NCBI GenBank assembly: GCA_001632435.1
Contig: KV423976.1
Coordinates: 34,627-98,626, forward strand
Direction: 5' to 3'
Origin: Calocera cornea HHB12733
Lineage: Eukaryota; Basidiomycota; Dacrymycetes; Dacrymycetales; Dacrymycetaceae
DNA: 64,000 nt
The notes beneath the pieces are model-generated. The model saw nothing but the letters and a program-made list of their open reading frames with translations, did no database searches and was not told the DNA's origin. Both the position numbers and the translations under genes were made by a program. Positions 1 to 12,118 of the stretch are shown one piece after another (within the stretch, counting starts at the first letter, position 1; the number at the start of each line of letters is the position of its first letter).

Positions 1-3000
1 ACGCTCAAACTAGTCGTTGCTCTCCTACTCACCTCGCCCAGAAATGTCGCTTCGCCCGCAGTCAACGGTTGCTGGAGCCTATGGTCCAACGCATTATTTC
101 AGCTCAGATTACTGGATGCGCTGCTTTCGCTACCCGCCGATACATTCTCTTTCGTTGCACTCCCGGGTCGGCGCATCATAACCGTGGATGAAGTCACCAC
201 TGCCAGTGCTACCATCAAGACATTAGCCACAAACATACAGAATCACTCATGGAACTCGCTTGATCTCATTGAATTTCTTGTCGCAGTGGTCGATATCGAA
301 GCTGTGGAGGTACGACTGGCGGCTCGAGAGCTTATGGAGAAAGCCATCAAAGTTGGCCCTGAACTGGTTGAGATTGCGTTGCTTAAGCTCTCCGTATGCT
401 CCGCGTCTTGTTGCATCGATCAGGCTGCTCATGCATTTCCCCCAGAAACCCTGGACAACCTCTCAGTCTGAATATGTGGAGAAATTGCTGCAAGTCTTCC
501 TCGCTGGACATCCGAACCATCAACTTGTTCTGTGGCGCGTTTTCCAAACAGATGAAGCATATTTCATGTCATCGCTTCGGGACTTCTATCAAGCCAGCGA
601 ACCGAATGTGACACGCATTCTTGACATTGCACAAGATCTCAAGGTACGTTTCCACCTCAAATGGCCACTGCTGGATTCGAGCGAAACATGGACGAATGCT
701 AACATTCATTCAGATTCTAGATAGGCTTTTAGCGATTCAGCCATTCCCGTTTGCTCTGGACCTTGCTGCGTTAGCGTCAAGGCGTGAGTATCTGAACTTG
801 GAGAAGTGGCTGGCCGATAGTTACGCCGTGCACGGTGATGCCTTCACACATGCCATTATGGAGTTCCTTGACCATAAGGTAAAAAATGACATGTCAAGAG
901 ATTCTGGCGCCGAACTTCGCACGCTGTCCTTGAATGCACAGACGATCGCCATCTTCATATCATTTCTGCGACGGAGGTGAGCTGTGCACTGCCTTAACTT
1001 TGGTCATTGGTTGAATTTTCATTCCAGTGGGGCGAATTGGACCCGAGCCGACATCGAGTATTTTCGGGAGATCCGCAATGCCTGTTTGCAGCTTCACCCT
1101 CGTCTCATGAGCCTGGCACCAGGATCGGATCAAGAACCTGGAATGTCCGTTGTGAGCTTCTCACCGGATGTGGAAGGCGAGGCGGAAACCGTTTTCAAGC
1201 GCATGTACGAAGAAGAAATCCCAGTGGATCATGTTCTGCACCTGCTGCAGCAGTACAAAAGTTCGACCGCGACTCGCGATCATGAAATATTCGCTTGCAT
1301 GCTGCACACACTTTTCGACGAATACAAGTTCTTCCCCGTCTATCCTCCACGGGAATTGGCCATAACTGCTGTTCTCTTTGGGGCTATCATCGATCAGAAT
1401 CTGGTCGATCACATCCCCTTGGGCATTGCAATCCGCTATGTCCTCGATGCATTGCGTCAGTCTCCAGATTCGAACATGTTCAAGTTTGGGGTACAGGCTT
1501 TGCTCCGTTTCCAATCCCGCTTGGGGGAATGGAAAGAACTCTGTCATGCCCTCCTAGCGCTGCCGCACCTGCAGGAACACCGACCGGATATCGCCGACGT
1601 CGCGCGTCATGCTTTGTTTCAAATCGACCGCACCAGTAATTTCGAGGATGCCCCACCATCTGATATTGATGGCGTATTGGATGGGTCTGACATTGCCAGC
1701 CCTCCGTTCCATTCCATCAATCCGGATGTCATGTCTGGAGACAACGGGACAATACCAGTTGAAGAAGATGCGGACCAGATGTTGTTTATCGTGAACAACC
1801 TCGCCATGAGCAATTGCGAGGCGAAGTCGAGCGACATGAAGGACATCTTCAAGGACGATTACTCTCGATGGTTCGCTCACTATCTCGTCAATCAGCGCAT
1901 CAGCTCCGAGCTCAATAATCACGAGCTTTACATGAAGTTCCTCGATCTCCTTGGCAGGCCGCTGCTCTTCAAACATGTTTTGAACGAGACTCTCCTCAAA
2001 GCACGAACACTCTTGAACTCCGAGGCCGCACTACATTCCGCTGCTGAGAGATCAGTATTGAAAAACCTCGGCTCCTGGATTGGCATCATGACGCTAGCAA
2101 AAGACAAGCCCATCAAACACCGGAATCTCGCTTTGAAGGACCTGCTCCTCGAGGCTTACGATTCATCTCGGCTTGTAGTAGCCATGCCTTTCGTTTGCAA
2201 GATCCTGGAACAGTGCTCAAAATCGACAATATTCCATCTACCGAATCCCTGGCTCTCCGGACTGATCCGTTTGTTGGCGGAGTTTTACTTCGGGGCAGAC
2301 CTGATCCTCAATCTTAAATTCGAGATCGAGGTTCTATGCATTGCTCTCGATATTGACCTGGAGAAAGTTGACCCGTCGGATCTGCTACGGCAACGCCCCA
2401 TCATGGATCTCGATGCGGGCCCTGCGGAAGACTTTGTTGGCGACATGGACAGTCTCCCGATGGATGGCTATGGCGCTCTGGCTCCTCTGGAGAGCTCCAT
2501 CCATCCGACGCTGCCACATCTTGATCAAACTCCGGCTCAGACTGCTTTGCAAGCCGAAGGCATCATAGCATCTTTGGAAGGCGTGATCACGCTGAATCCT
2601 CAGCTTGGACCGTACGCGGAGAACGAGAATTTCAAGCGGCTTGTTCAGGTTGCCATAGAAAGTGCTGTGCGAGAGATCATCATCCCAGTCGTCGATCGAT
2701 CTGTGACCATTGCGAGCATCTCGACGCAGCAGCTGGTACTGAAAGATTTTGCAATGGAAGTGGATGACGAACGAATGCGGACTGCAGCACACTTGACCGT
2801 GAGGAACCTCGCGGGAAATCTTGCTCTGGTGACCTGCAAAGAGCCGTTGCGAATCAATATGGTCTCCCATCTTCGCGCTATTCTCTCGGAACACGGTATA
2901 ACTGAGGTGAAATGCTTCTTATTGATTCTATCCTCATGTAAATCTGACGGGCGATAAGCAAATGTTCTCGGAGCAAGCCATCCTCCTCCTTGTTCAAGAC

Positions 3001-5968
3001 AATCTGAATGCTGCTTGCAACGTCATCGAGAAAGCCGCCATGGATAGGGCTGTGGCAGATGTTGACAAGGCTCTCGAACCTGCATATATGGCTCGATTCC
3101 GTCACCGAGAGGTAAGCAGTATTTTGCATGTGCAACGGCCGTACTCACTTCTGCCGATCGAAGCAACGGCCTGGACAGCCTTTCTGGTACAGTCCGGACG
3201 GTGCACCTCCAGCTGATTATGTGCTACATAACAAATGGCCCGACATGCTGCGCCTGAATCCGATGGGACTCAGCAATGCTCAGATGCGAGTTTACAACGA
3301 TTTTGGTACGCTTGCCACCCAGCCATACCTTTTTCTGCTGATGGCCGAGACAGCCGTAGGCAATCGCCGTCTCCTTCCATCGGTTCAGACCTCGGAATAT
3401 CCGGATCGGTATAGCAATCGTCGTCTAATGGAAGAGACAGACGGAGGGGAGACAGGCATAGAAATGATGATGCCTTCCGAAGCTGCCGCCGAGAGACTGA
3501 ATGTGCGTTCCGGTATTGCCCCGGAGCAGACGCAGCCTTTCTTAACATCGCGTTCAGGCTCTAGCGGAGGATCTCGTCCATCTCTTGAATCAGTCGTCGG
3601 AAGGGGACATTCGCGAGCTCGGGCCGACTCACCACATCACCGCCATAATCAAGGAGCTCCTTAGTTTGCCGCGCCGAACAGAGGATCAAAATCGCATCGG
3701 AATGATGGCTGCACAGCGAATCGCCGCCGAGTTGTACAAAGGATCCAACGAGCTATCCAGAGAAGTTTATGTTTACCTGCTACAGCAGTTGTGCCAGGCG
3801 CTGCCTCCGGTGCGAAAAGAGGTTGTTGAGTGGCTTGTCTTGTCCGATGACGAAGTAAGCCTAACTTGTCTTGTTGCCGTACAAACTGACAGCTGCTCCC
3901 TGCAGAGGAAGCTCAATTTGCAAGTAACAATGGCACTTCTGCGCGTGAGGCTCGTAGACCCCCATGACCTGGATGCTGCAATTGGTCGATCCGTTTTGCA
4001 TGATTTCCGGCCTGCATTCGTAGACTTCGCAGCCGCGCTAGTCCGCGAAACACTTTCGGGCGACCCGGCTTCTGGCTGGCGACATCAATTCCCGATCTGT
4101 TATGAGGCTCTCCTACGAGCCGCGAGCGTGGGAAAGGGGACGGATGCGTAAGCATTGGCGTTGTATCTGCAAACGCAGCCCACTAACAGTGTCAATTGGT
4201 CGTACAGGTCTAGCAGCTTAATCAAGCAAGTCCAGGGTCCAGAAGAAAAGGGTCCTTACAACACGTTGGCAACTTACTTCAAGGGCTGGGTTCGCTCCTT
4301 TCATCAATCGACGAACCTGGAGCAAAGCTTCATTGACTTCGTGACACATCCGGAAATGCAAGGCATTTTACGGGGCGAGGATATCTCGTCGCTGTTCTTC
4401 CGAGTCTGTGCCGAGGTCAGCGTGGATCGCACGAGCGTCGCTCTCCGTACGGGGGTATCCGCGAACCCTTATCTCTATGTCGACGCGCTGTCCAAGCTTC
4501 TCGCAATGATCGTGAAGTATCACGGGGAAGCAAACAACGAGCACGCCAAGGCGCACTATCTGACCAAGACGCTGTCCATAGTCGTCCTGGTGTTGGCGCA
4601 TCTGCACGAAGAAAGTGACGGACAAGCTTTCGAATCTCGCCCTTTCTTCCGCCTTTTCTCGAGCCTGCTCAACGACCTTCAAGGCATCTATACCAGTGCA
4701 TCTAATACCCAGTTGCAGCTACTTTTGGCTATGAGGTTCGCAAAGTACTCTCTCCCGAGAGCATGCTTAACAAGTCCACAGTGATACCTTCAACACGCTA
4801 CAGCCGGCGTACTTCCCGGGTTTCGCCTTTGGTTGGATGGCTCTCATTTCACATCGCGCATTTATGGCGCGAATGTTGCATGCTGACAACCGAGAGGTAT
4901 GCGCACACCTTCGCGGCTTGATTACTTGCTTAACTGCTTTCCGCAGGGATGGTCGCCCTTCCATCGTCTTTTGATATCCTTGCTGCGGTTCCTTGGGGGC
5001 TTTCTGCGAATCGGCAAGCTTGACCGCGGATCGCGTGAACTCTATTGGGGAACGCTGCGCATCATGGTTGTCTTATTGCACGACTTCCCCGAGTTCCTCA
5101 GCGAATACTACTTCACAATATGCGACAACATCCCGGCAAACTGTGTTCAGCTACGCAACATCGTATTGAGCGCTTACCCGTCAAACCTAGTCCTTCCCGA
5201 CCCGCTGGGACCGCGTACGCTCACCTTGGAGCATTTGGGGCCCATTCCTCCGGTCCTATCTGATTTCACGTCCGCGCTCAAGAACGGGGACCTCCGCGGA
5301 TCTTTAGACCAGTTTTTGTTGAACCGGGGCTCGGCGTCCTTCCCAAGCACCGTCAAATCTTGGATTCTCCTACCGGAGGGAGTGCCAGCTCCCGGTACTG
5401 ACCGGTATAATCTACCTGTGCTCAACGCATTGGTGATGTACGTCGGCGTATCGTCCGTGGCACAAGCAAAGGCGAGGAGTGGCCAGCTGGGTTTCGTGCC
5501 GACAGATCCCGGCGTTCAATTGATGCAGAAGCTCGCCACCGAGCTAGATGCAGAAGGTAAGGTTGCCACCCAGTCAGCGGCAGACGCACACTGATCCGCC
5601 GGACCCTAGGTCAGCATCTTCTGTTGAGTGCTTTGGTCACGCATTTGCGGTATCCGAACGCGCATACCCACTGGTTCAGCTCCGTCATACTACACCTCTT
5701 TGCCGAAGTGGACAACGACACATTGCAGGAGATTGCCACCAAGGTCCTGTTGGAGAAGTTCTTGGTACATAGGCCTCATCCTTGGGGCGCAATCGCTACA
5801 CTCGTTGAATTGATGCGATCCCCTCGGTACGACTTCTGGAGAAGAGACTTCCTGCGTTCAAAAGAGGCCCTGGAACTGCAGGGTCTTCTTAGCGGCGTAA
5901 GTCCTGCACGTGCACAACCTGGCTCCTCTTCTAACGGGTTATGCTTGCAGATCCTCTCTACTATCTAA
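1..5968 (+). CDS. NOT1: NOT1/CNOT1, CCR4-NOT complex scaffold (5' end outside window)
   Basis: Scaffold of the CCR4-NOT deadenylase, which removes mRNA poly(A) tails and represses transcription and translation. The reading frame is open from base 1, so the N-terminal HEAT part lies upstream. Introns fit at 394-445, 644-713, 977-1027, 2907-2958, 3112-3163, 3503-3557, 3855-3905, 4148-4207, 4736-4781, 4897-4946, 5557-5609 and 5897-5950; all keep frame. Recognisable blocks are the 'LPADTFSFVALPGRR' stretch near 145, the MIF4G-like region with 'YEEEIPVDHVLHLL' near 1206, the CAF1-binding region with 'WIGIMTLAKDKPI' near 2075, and the C-terminal NOT1 domain with 'GTLRIMVVLLHDFPEFL' near 5055. A short last exon ends 'ILSTI' with stop at 5966-5968. 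Family identity is certain; individual splice sites are inferred. Confidence 0.95.
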
Positions 5969-6229
5969 TGGGGCTCAACGACGAGTCATCTGCTTTAGGG
6001 ACTATCTGCTGGTTGCTGTGCATCTGTACTTTTATCCACAATTTAGTAAGTTTCACAACGGATAACTACTGCAACCCTTCCGTTAGGTGCGCACATACCT
6101 GGCATGTGGTACAGCTTCTTGAGAACAACCCCCTACGCGCCAGAGGTTTGCTATGCCCTGATGTGCATTGCACAGGTCCTGGAGTCTCGCCGCGCTTCGT
6201 CTGACGTAGCACAACGACTGCTCACCCAC

Positions 6230-6484
6230 AATCTATGCACACAGTGCACACACAGTGCATGGTGCATTGCTTATGGAGCTATTTATGCTCCGTTCCTCCG
6301 CGGCAGAGAACATTGCGCTTCCGCTTGGGGGTTTCCGCTCCCTCTTCAGTTTGTGTTCGCTCCCCCCTGCCTTGTTCTGATCCCGCTTGGAGATGCATTT
6401 ACTTCCTCTTGGAATGGCTGTGCTTCCGCTTGGCCGTCAATCTGCCTCCGTGTGGACCTCTTCCCCGCCATTTGGGAGTACACT
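6230..6484 (-). repeat. degenerate 18-bp repeat array, left part (cut by a transposon)
   Basis: Downstream of NOT1 there is no credible gene from 5969 to 6484. From about 6290 the strand shows repeated GCTTCCGCT or CCTCCG motifs with irregular spacing near 18-22 bp. They match, on this strand, the clear 18-bp arrays further along. A Harbinger element begins at 6487, and similar material resumes after 9467, so the element probably inserted in such an array. This part is the most degenerate of the arrays. Confidence 0.5.
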
Positions 6485-6640
6485 TAGAGCCCGTTTGGAT
6501 GCCAGAGTGAGATTGTGATTGTGTGGTCGTGAGGTGCAATCTGATTGCGGTTGAGGGCAAGGAGATCATGCAATCCTGGTTGAGCAGAGGCAGGGACCAC
6601 GGTGTGTTTGGCAGGCCCTAGGTCTGCTGTGGTCTCATTC

Positions 6641-7896
6641 ATGTACTCCGCCATGGCAAGGCACCGTAATCCACCTCCCTCCCCCATATCTGTGGCACAT
6701 CAGCATCAGCACCTCATTCAAGCTGCCCTGCTGGTGCTATCCACAGGTGCACATGCGGCTACACAGTATTATGCTCAGACATATCTCGAGAAGTGGCCCC
6801 AGCATACCTCAGCGCTCCAAGGGCAGGGATGGGTAGATGAGCTTCTGAACGGCAATCCAGCCAGAATATACAACAGTCTGGGACTGCATAAGCAGGTTTT
6901 CCGTTGTCTATGCCACATGCTTGCTGTCAAGGCTGGACTCAGGCACTCCAAATATGTCAGCCTTGAAGAACAAGTTGCAATGTTCCTGCAAACGGTGTGG
7001 GCTGGGGATTCAAATCGGGCTATCTGCAAGAGATTTCAGAGAGTGGAGAGACTCTGTCTCGGTACACTCTACTAGTTCTACTGGACCAGCATATTCTAAC
7101 ACAGCAAAGGATGTTCTACCGGGTCCTGAATGCGCTTACATCTGCTGTGGTATACAAGATATATGTCCGCTTTCCACAGCCGATTACGCCTGTCAAGAGC
7201 CAGCAATCGCCAAAATGGTTCCCATTCTTTGAGCACTGTCTTGGAGCGGTGGATGGCTCACACATCACTGTGACACCAATAGCAAGCCAGCAAGCAAGAT
7301 ATCAGAACCGGAAGGGTGGGGTATCACAGAATGTGCTTGCAGCATGCACATTTGATATGCAGTTTTGTTACATCTTGAGCGGCTGGGAAGGCAGTGCCTC
7401 CAACAGTGCACTCTGGCACAATGCACGCCGGAGTGATTTCCATATCCCAGCTGGGCGGTACTACCTGGGTGATGCTGGGTTTCCTGCCTGTGATAGCTGT
7501 CTCACACCATACCGTGGTGTATGCTACCATTTACAAGAATGGAACCGCTCAATACACAAGTGAGGAATATATATCTTGCTTCACTGTGTGCTGACAAGCC
7601 CTAGACCGCAGACTGCTGCAGAGCTATACAACCTGCATCACTCTCAAGCCCACAATGTCATTGAGCGGATCTTTGGTGTGTTCAAGAAGTGATTTACCAT
7701 CATGCGGAATGGCTCCGAGTTCCCAATCAGCACACAAGCTCGCCTCGTCAATGCCTGCACAGTCCTCCATAATTTCATCCAGATACATGATCCAACAGAC
7801 CTTGCCCAGCATCTTGGGTACACAGCAGAAATGACAGCTGATACTGGTCACCAGGCAGAACGTGCTGTGGAGCTTGCAGAGTCCACAGGAGTCTAA
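6641..7896 (+). pseudogene. Harbinger transposase (DDE_Tnp_4 type), broken
   Basis: The product resembles the nuclease that cuts and pastes PIF/Harbinger elements. An N-terminal block ('VSLEEQVAMFLQTVWAGDSNR' region, near 6960) precedes the catalytic domain, with first Asp in 'GAVDGSHI' near 7227, second in 'YLGDAGFP' near 7463 and Glu in 'NVIERIFGVFK' near 7665. The frame slips by one base near 7041, where 'KRFQR' should run into 'SGETLSRY'. Introns near 7061-7102 and 7560-7598 are plausible. An in-frame TGA follows 'GVFKK' near 7690, probably from CGA. The sequence continues in frame to 'ELAESTGV', stop at 7894-7896. The true start is unsure; 6653 is also possible. Confidence 0.85.
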
Positions 7897-7985
7897 CGAG
7901 CAGAGAGCAAACAAGCGGCAGCACAGCAAGATAGGATTGCAGGGGAAATGTGGACTAGCTATGAGGCAGAAGTACAGAGATGAGC

Positions 7986-9226
7986 TCAAATCTGATTATC
8001 ATAGTCATTGAAGCCTGACATGCCCGCTGTGGGTGCATACCAATTGTCACGTATACCATCTGATGCTGCACCAATCTGGCCAGGTATGACAAGCTGTGAG
8101 TGCAACCACTCAACCCAAAGCTCTTTATCAGTAGCGCTGGTATAGATATCCACAGCAGAGATATCCTGACAGAAGAGTGTCATACCAGCAATAATCTCTG
8201 GTCGGGTCAGCCCGTCCTCCTGCTGGAGCATCCACACAGCATCCCTTTGACACTCAGGAGATGTTTGACTTTGAGTACCCTCTCCTCCTGTTCCAGCAGA
8301 CATCGCCTCCACCACCATTTGCATGCTGTTCTCCATCGCTTTCCCAATGGCAAACAGTCCATCTGCACCGGACTTGCAGATGCGCACTTTGACAGGGGGG
8401 GCTGGGGTACTGGAAAGAGGTGTAGATGCTGGTCGCTTCCGGTGCCCTCAAACATCTGCTGGAGTGCTGCATCAAGCTGTGGATCTCCAATCAGTACAAA
8501 TAATGCCACAGCATTGCCAGCTGGGCGCACCTCATTATCTGAGTCATTATCAGAGGGCTCCCGCTCTGGAACCTATGGCAGACTAGGTGTCCGTGCTTGC
8601 ACATCAGCCTGCATCTCTTCATCACCAGCATCCAGCTCATCCACCTCACTCTCAACCCGGAAGGTGTGCTCTCCTGTTGCAATATTTGGCAAGCAGATGG
8701 TCTGGAGAGCCTCAAAGAGGGGAAAGGGCTTCTTGCGAAAAGGCTTTGCCTTTGGATTTGCAGCAAGATAGCCTGTCTAGACCTCAGCATCTGCTGTGAT
8801 ACAGCCAGTATCTGGGTCATTGCCAAACCCCAATGCCTTCTTTGGATCAAGCATGTCTGCAACAATGCAGTATTCTCCTTGAAGCTGGCCCACAGTATGA
8901 GTATAGAGCTGACCAGCCCACTGTGGAGCACGTACCCTCTGTAGACGTGTCTTGGCCTGCTCAAGTGTCTTTGGATGCTCGGGTGCCAGGGAATCAAGTG
9001 CCTCCATAACCAGCACCCAACTCTCTGCCTTGAAGCCATTCGGTGGCTGGTTTCCTTGTGCATGCTCATCCAGCAGCAGACAGACTAGCTCTGCCTCTTT
9101 GTCTGGTGTCCATGATGCTGGCTGTGGAGCCACAGCTCTTTTCTGTTGACGAGCAGGTTTTGAAGGCTGTGACTGTGGTATGGCAGCGCCAGGAGTGGCA
9201 GAAGGCATAACCACAGCAGGAAGCAA
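7986..9226 (-). pseudogene. SANT/Myb-like DNA-binding protein of the Harbinger element, broken
   Basis: Harbinger elements carry a second gene whose Myb/SANT-like protein binds the termini and helps import the transposase. Here a 'WTPDKEAELVCLLLDEH' SANT-type start (near 9115) is followed by the usual helical block and 'GYLAANPKAKPFRKKPFP'. The frame is broken by TAG at about 8779 in a position where family members have Trp (TGG to TAG), by a second TAG near 8584, and by a likely slip at the eight-G run near 8394-8401. The C-terminal part, 'GADGLFAIGKAMENS...', reads in another frame to a stop at 7986. The decay is mainly G-to-A/C-to-T type plus a homopolymer slip. Confidence 0.8.
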
Positions 9227-9959
9227 TGTATGAAAGAGGGGTGTGGACAGGTGCTGATCCGAAGGAAAAAGAGATTGCGGTCAAGCAATGAGATACTGGT
9301 CAGACCAGTTTTGCATTTTCAACGCGGTCAAGCCTTGATCTCAGGGACGACCACAACCACACCCTGACTGCCAAACAGCCCACTTTGCCCCTTGCGGTTG
9401 CCGACCACAATCTCAGCCTTGATCTCACTTGATCTCACAAGTTCTGCACCATCCAAATGGGCTCTTAGTTTCATTCTGGGGCTTTTGGCTTTTCTCTCCC
9501 TGTGCATGTTCTTTTACCCCCTGTCAGAGATTCATTTGCTTCTGCTGCGTGGTTTCTTTGCTCCGTTGTCCCTGGACAACATAGTTGACCAGGGATGTCT
9601 TTGTTTCCGGCCCTGGACCACTGCATTGTTGTCGTTTATTGTCCCACATAGAACAGTATCGTTGCACTAGGAGATGGTGAAATTTCGATATTCAAGGGAC
9701 AGCAAGTGCAGTTCACCTGACTGGAGTGCATTGATGCGCTCATGAGGAATAACTTTTGTGTTCCCAGCATTACTCCTTGTTGGTTACCTCATGCTTAATT
9801 GGTTGCTCCTTTGGGCCATATGGTCACTACAAGGCAGGCCTGTGTGCCCTGAACTAGGGCAGAAAGTTTGCAGATATGACTACATTTACTGCCCGGTCCC
9901 TATCTTTTGGGTTATGTTCTCATGGGTGTGTTATTTTACTGCCGCGCAGTGGTTTGATT

Positions 9960-10410
9960 CCACTTAAACTCTACCTCCGCTCTTTGTTTGTTTCTGGCTT
10001 ATTATCTACTTCCACTATCCCATTTACCTCCGCTGCACTGTTTCCTTCCGCTCACTCCGTTTGCTTCCATGTTCCACCTTGCTTCCAGCTAATTTCTTAT
10101 TTCCGTTTCCCCGCTTACTCCTGCTGTTTAATTTGGTCCCGCTTTCAAGACTTACCTAGGCACACCCGCTTGTTTCCACCCTGCAGCTTGCCTCCGCTTC
10201 TGGGTTTGCCTCCACTGCATGGTTTGTCTCTGCCAGTGGAGTTGCTTCCGCTACATAGTTTACTTCCTTGTAGCAATCTGCCTCCGCTCAGGGATTTGCT
10301 TCCAGCTGTTTGTTTACCTCCACTTGGTAATTGTGCTTCCACACAAGGAGCTGTTTTTGCTGCAAACCCTGCTTCCGCTATTGAATGTGCTTCCCCTTGC
10401 AGTGGTTTTG
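9960..10410 (-). repeat. 18-bp degenerate tandem array (about 24 units)
   Basis: On this strand GCTTCC or GCCTCC motifs recur every 18 bp almost without slippage, for example through 10030-10330. The minus-strand unit is GCGGAAGCAAA followed by about 7 variable bases. Long Leu/Pro-rich frames across this stretch are a by-product of the 18-bp (six-codon) period. From 9468 to 9960 and from 10411 to 10780 no gene is recognised; the latter part contains a TATATATA run at about 10705. Confidence 0.85.
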
Positions 10411-12118
10411 TCAGGGGACACCCCATTTTGCCATGTGCAATTGGTCAAGATGCCAAGGCGAGGAAGACCACTGGTGCTCCTGGACCCCAAGGAAGGAATC
10501 ACCATGGACGAGTGGCGATAGGACCCGGCATCGCTCCAGAATCCTAGGTCGCCAGAGGCGACACAAAGGTGCTCCATTTGGGAAATGGAGAAGGTTGGTG
10601 AGTGGGCATCACATGTTGCCTTTGGACAACAGGGCGACAAGGCAACAGCGGAACAGCCCTAAACAACTGTACAGTCAGCCACAGGATTTGCTTCCTTTTC
10701 CCCTAGTATATATATACCCCTAGGTAGACCCTTGTACCCCTCAGAGCTAATCTCTGAGGAACCCCCATAGGTCCTAGTCATTACAGTGATGCTCGAAAAG
10801 ATTGCAAGGGACCCTGTTTTTCGTTGTTGCACACCTTGATGTGCCATTATTGGCACAACACATAATGAAATGTATAATGGACAATTAGAAGGCTCTGTAG
10901 CAACGGTAAAGGGCTATTGGAATCCAGGACAATAGGGTGAGAAAGGAAGTTTTGAGCGAGTAGTGCTCATTATGGGGAAAACACCTCCTAGTCGCATGTC
11001 TGCCGGCCGGGTCAGTGCAAGATGTTGAGATGGAAATCCGGGCGAGCACACCTTTTTCTGACCATGTTTCACTGTCAATAATCAGTCCAGTACCCCCTCG
11101 CCGCCTTCATGGCTTCAATTTGGGTGGGGAGCAACTTGTAGAGGTTCCGGATAGTGTTGAGATCAATTTTTGCCCATTCTTCCTGGAGCGCCTCCCAAAG
11201 CTGGTTGGTGTTGGTTGGGAGGGGTTTCCTGGCACGGACAGCCTTGTCCAGGATGTGCCAAGTGCTCTCAATGATGTTCATGTCAGGAGAGTTGGGCGGC
11301 TATGGCAGAACCTCATAGTGGTGGTCCTGGAAGTACTGCATTGTGACCTTCTCCTTGTGGATTGCTGCGTTGTCCTGCTGGAAGACCGAGTCCTGGAGGG
11401 TGAAACCGTGGTTGTGTAGGGAGGGTTCATAGGTATCCTTCAAAATTTTGATGTAGTGCTGAGCCGTAGCTCGGCCATGGATGTGGTAGAGGCACCCTGT
11501 GCCACGAGAGGTCAAGCATCCCCATACCATCACGGACCCGCCCCCATGGGCAACTGTCTTCCTCACGTTCCGGGGCAGCAATTCCTCACCCACCCTCCGG
11601 CAACACCACATCCTACCGTCAGATCCAAAGAGGTTGAACTTGCTTTTGTCGGAAAAGATGACCATCGACCAATCGAAAACTGTCCACCACTTGACGTATC
11701 GGGCATAAGCAAGGTGTGTGGCAACATGATGGGGCAAGAGGAATGGCTTCTTACGGCAGATACGGCCATGCAGCCCAATACCGCAGAGTGCACGTCGGAC
11801 TGTGGACTCTCCTGCCTGTGGGAAGAGCAGGCGCTGTATGTCAGCGGCAGTCTGGGCTTTGCCAGAGTTGATGTACTGGGCAGCAAGTTGGAGGTCTCAT
11901 GGTGACAGGATTGGGGGCAACCAGGAATGACCGTTTCCTTGTAGATTTCTTCAATTGTCACATACTTCTCCATGTTGCGGTAGATGGTGGACTCATGACA
12001 GCCAATGTCTGTGGCAATCTGAGCAATGGTATGGCCAAACTCAAGGTAGACAAGCATGCACACACATTTTGAGGGGGTCAACCGGATGTAGGGCTTGGGA
12101 GCCTGTTTTGTGGGGGTA

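Larger units (their letters stand above)
6487..9464 (+). mobile_element. PIF/Harbinger DNA transposon, about 3.0 kb, decayed
   Basis: Terminal inverted repeats start GAGCCCGTTTGGATG at 6487 and end with the complement of GAGCCCATTTGGATG at 9464, one mismatch in about 15 bp. A 3-bp TTA target duplication flanks the element (6484-6486 and 9465-9467), the TWA type typical of this superfamily. Inside lie the two genes expected of Harbinger elements: a DDE transposase on the plus strand and a SANT/Myb-like protein on the minus strand, arranged convergently. Both carry stops or frame breaks, so this copy is not autonomous as it stands. Confidence 0.9.

Noticed and set aside
9876..10547. 223-codon Leu/Pro-rich frame, and similar frames over other 18-bp arrays
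   Set aside because: The period of 18 bp equals six codons, so any frame without a stop in the unit stays open. Composition follows the repeat and the frame ends at the array border.
10640..10780. Possible LTR remnant with a TATATATA run
   Set aside because: No second LTR, primer site or retroelement coding sequence could be found nearby.
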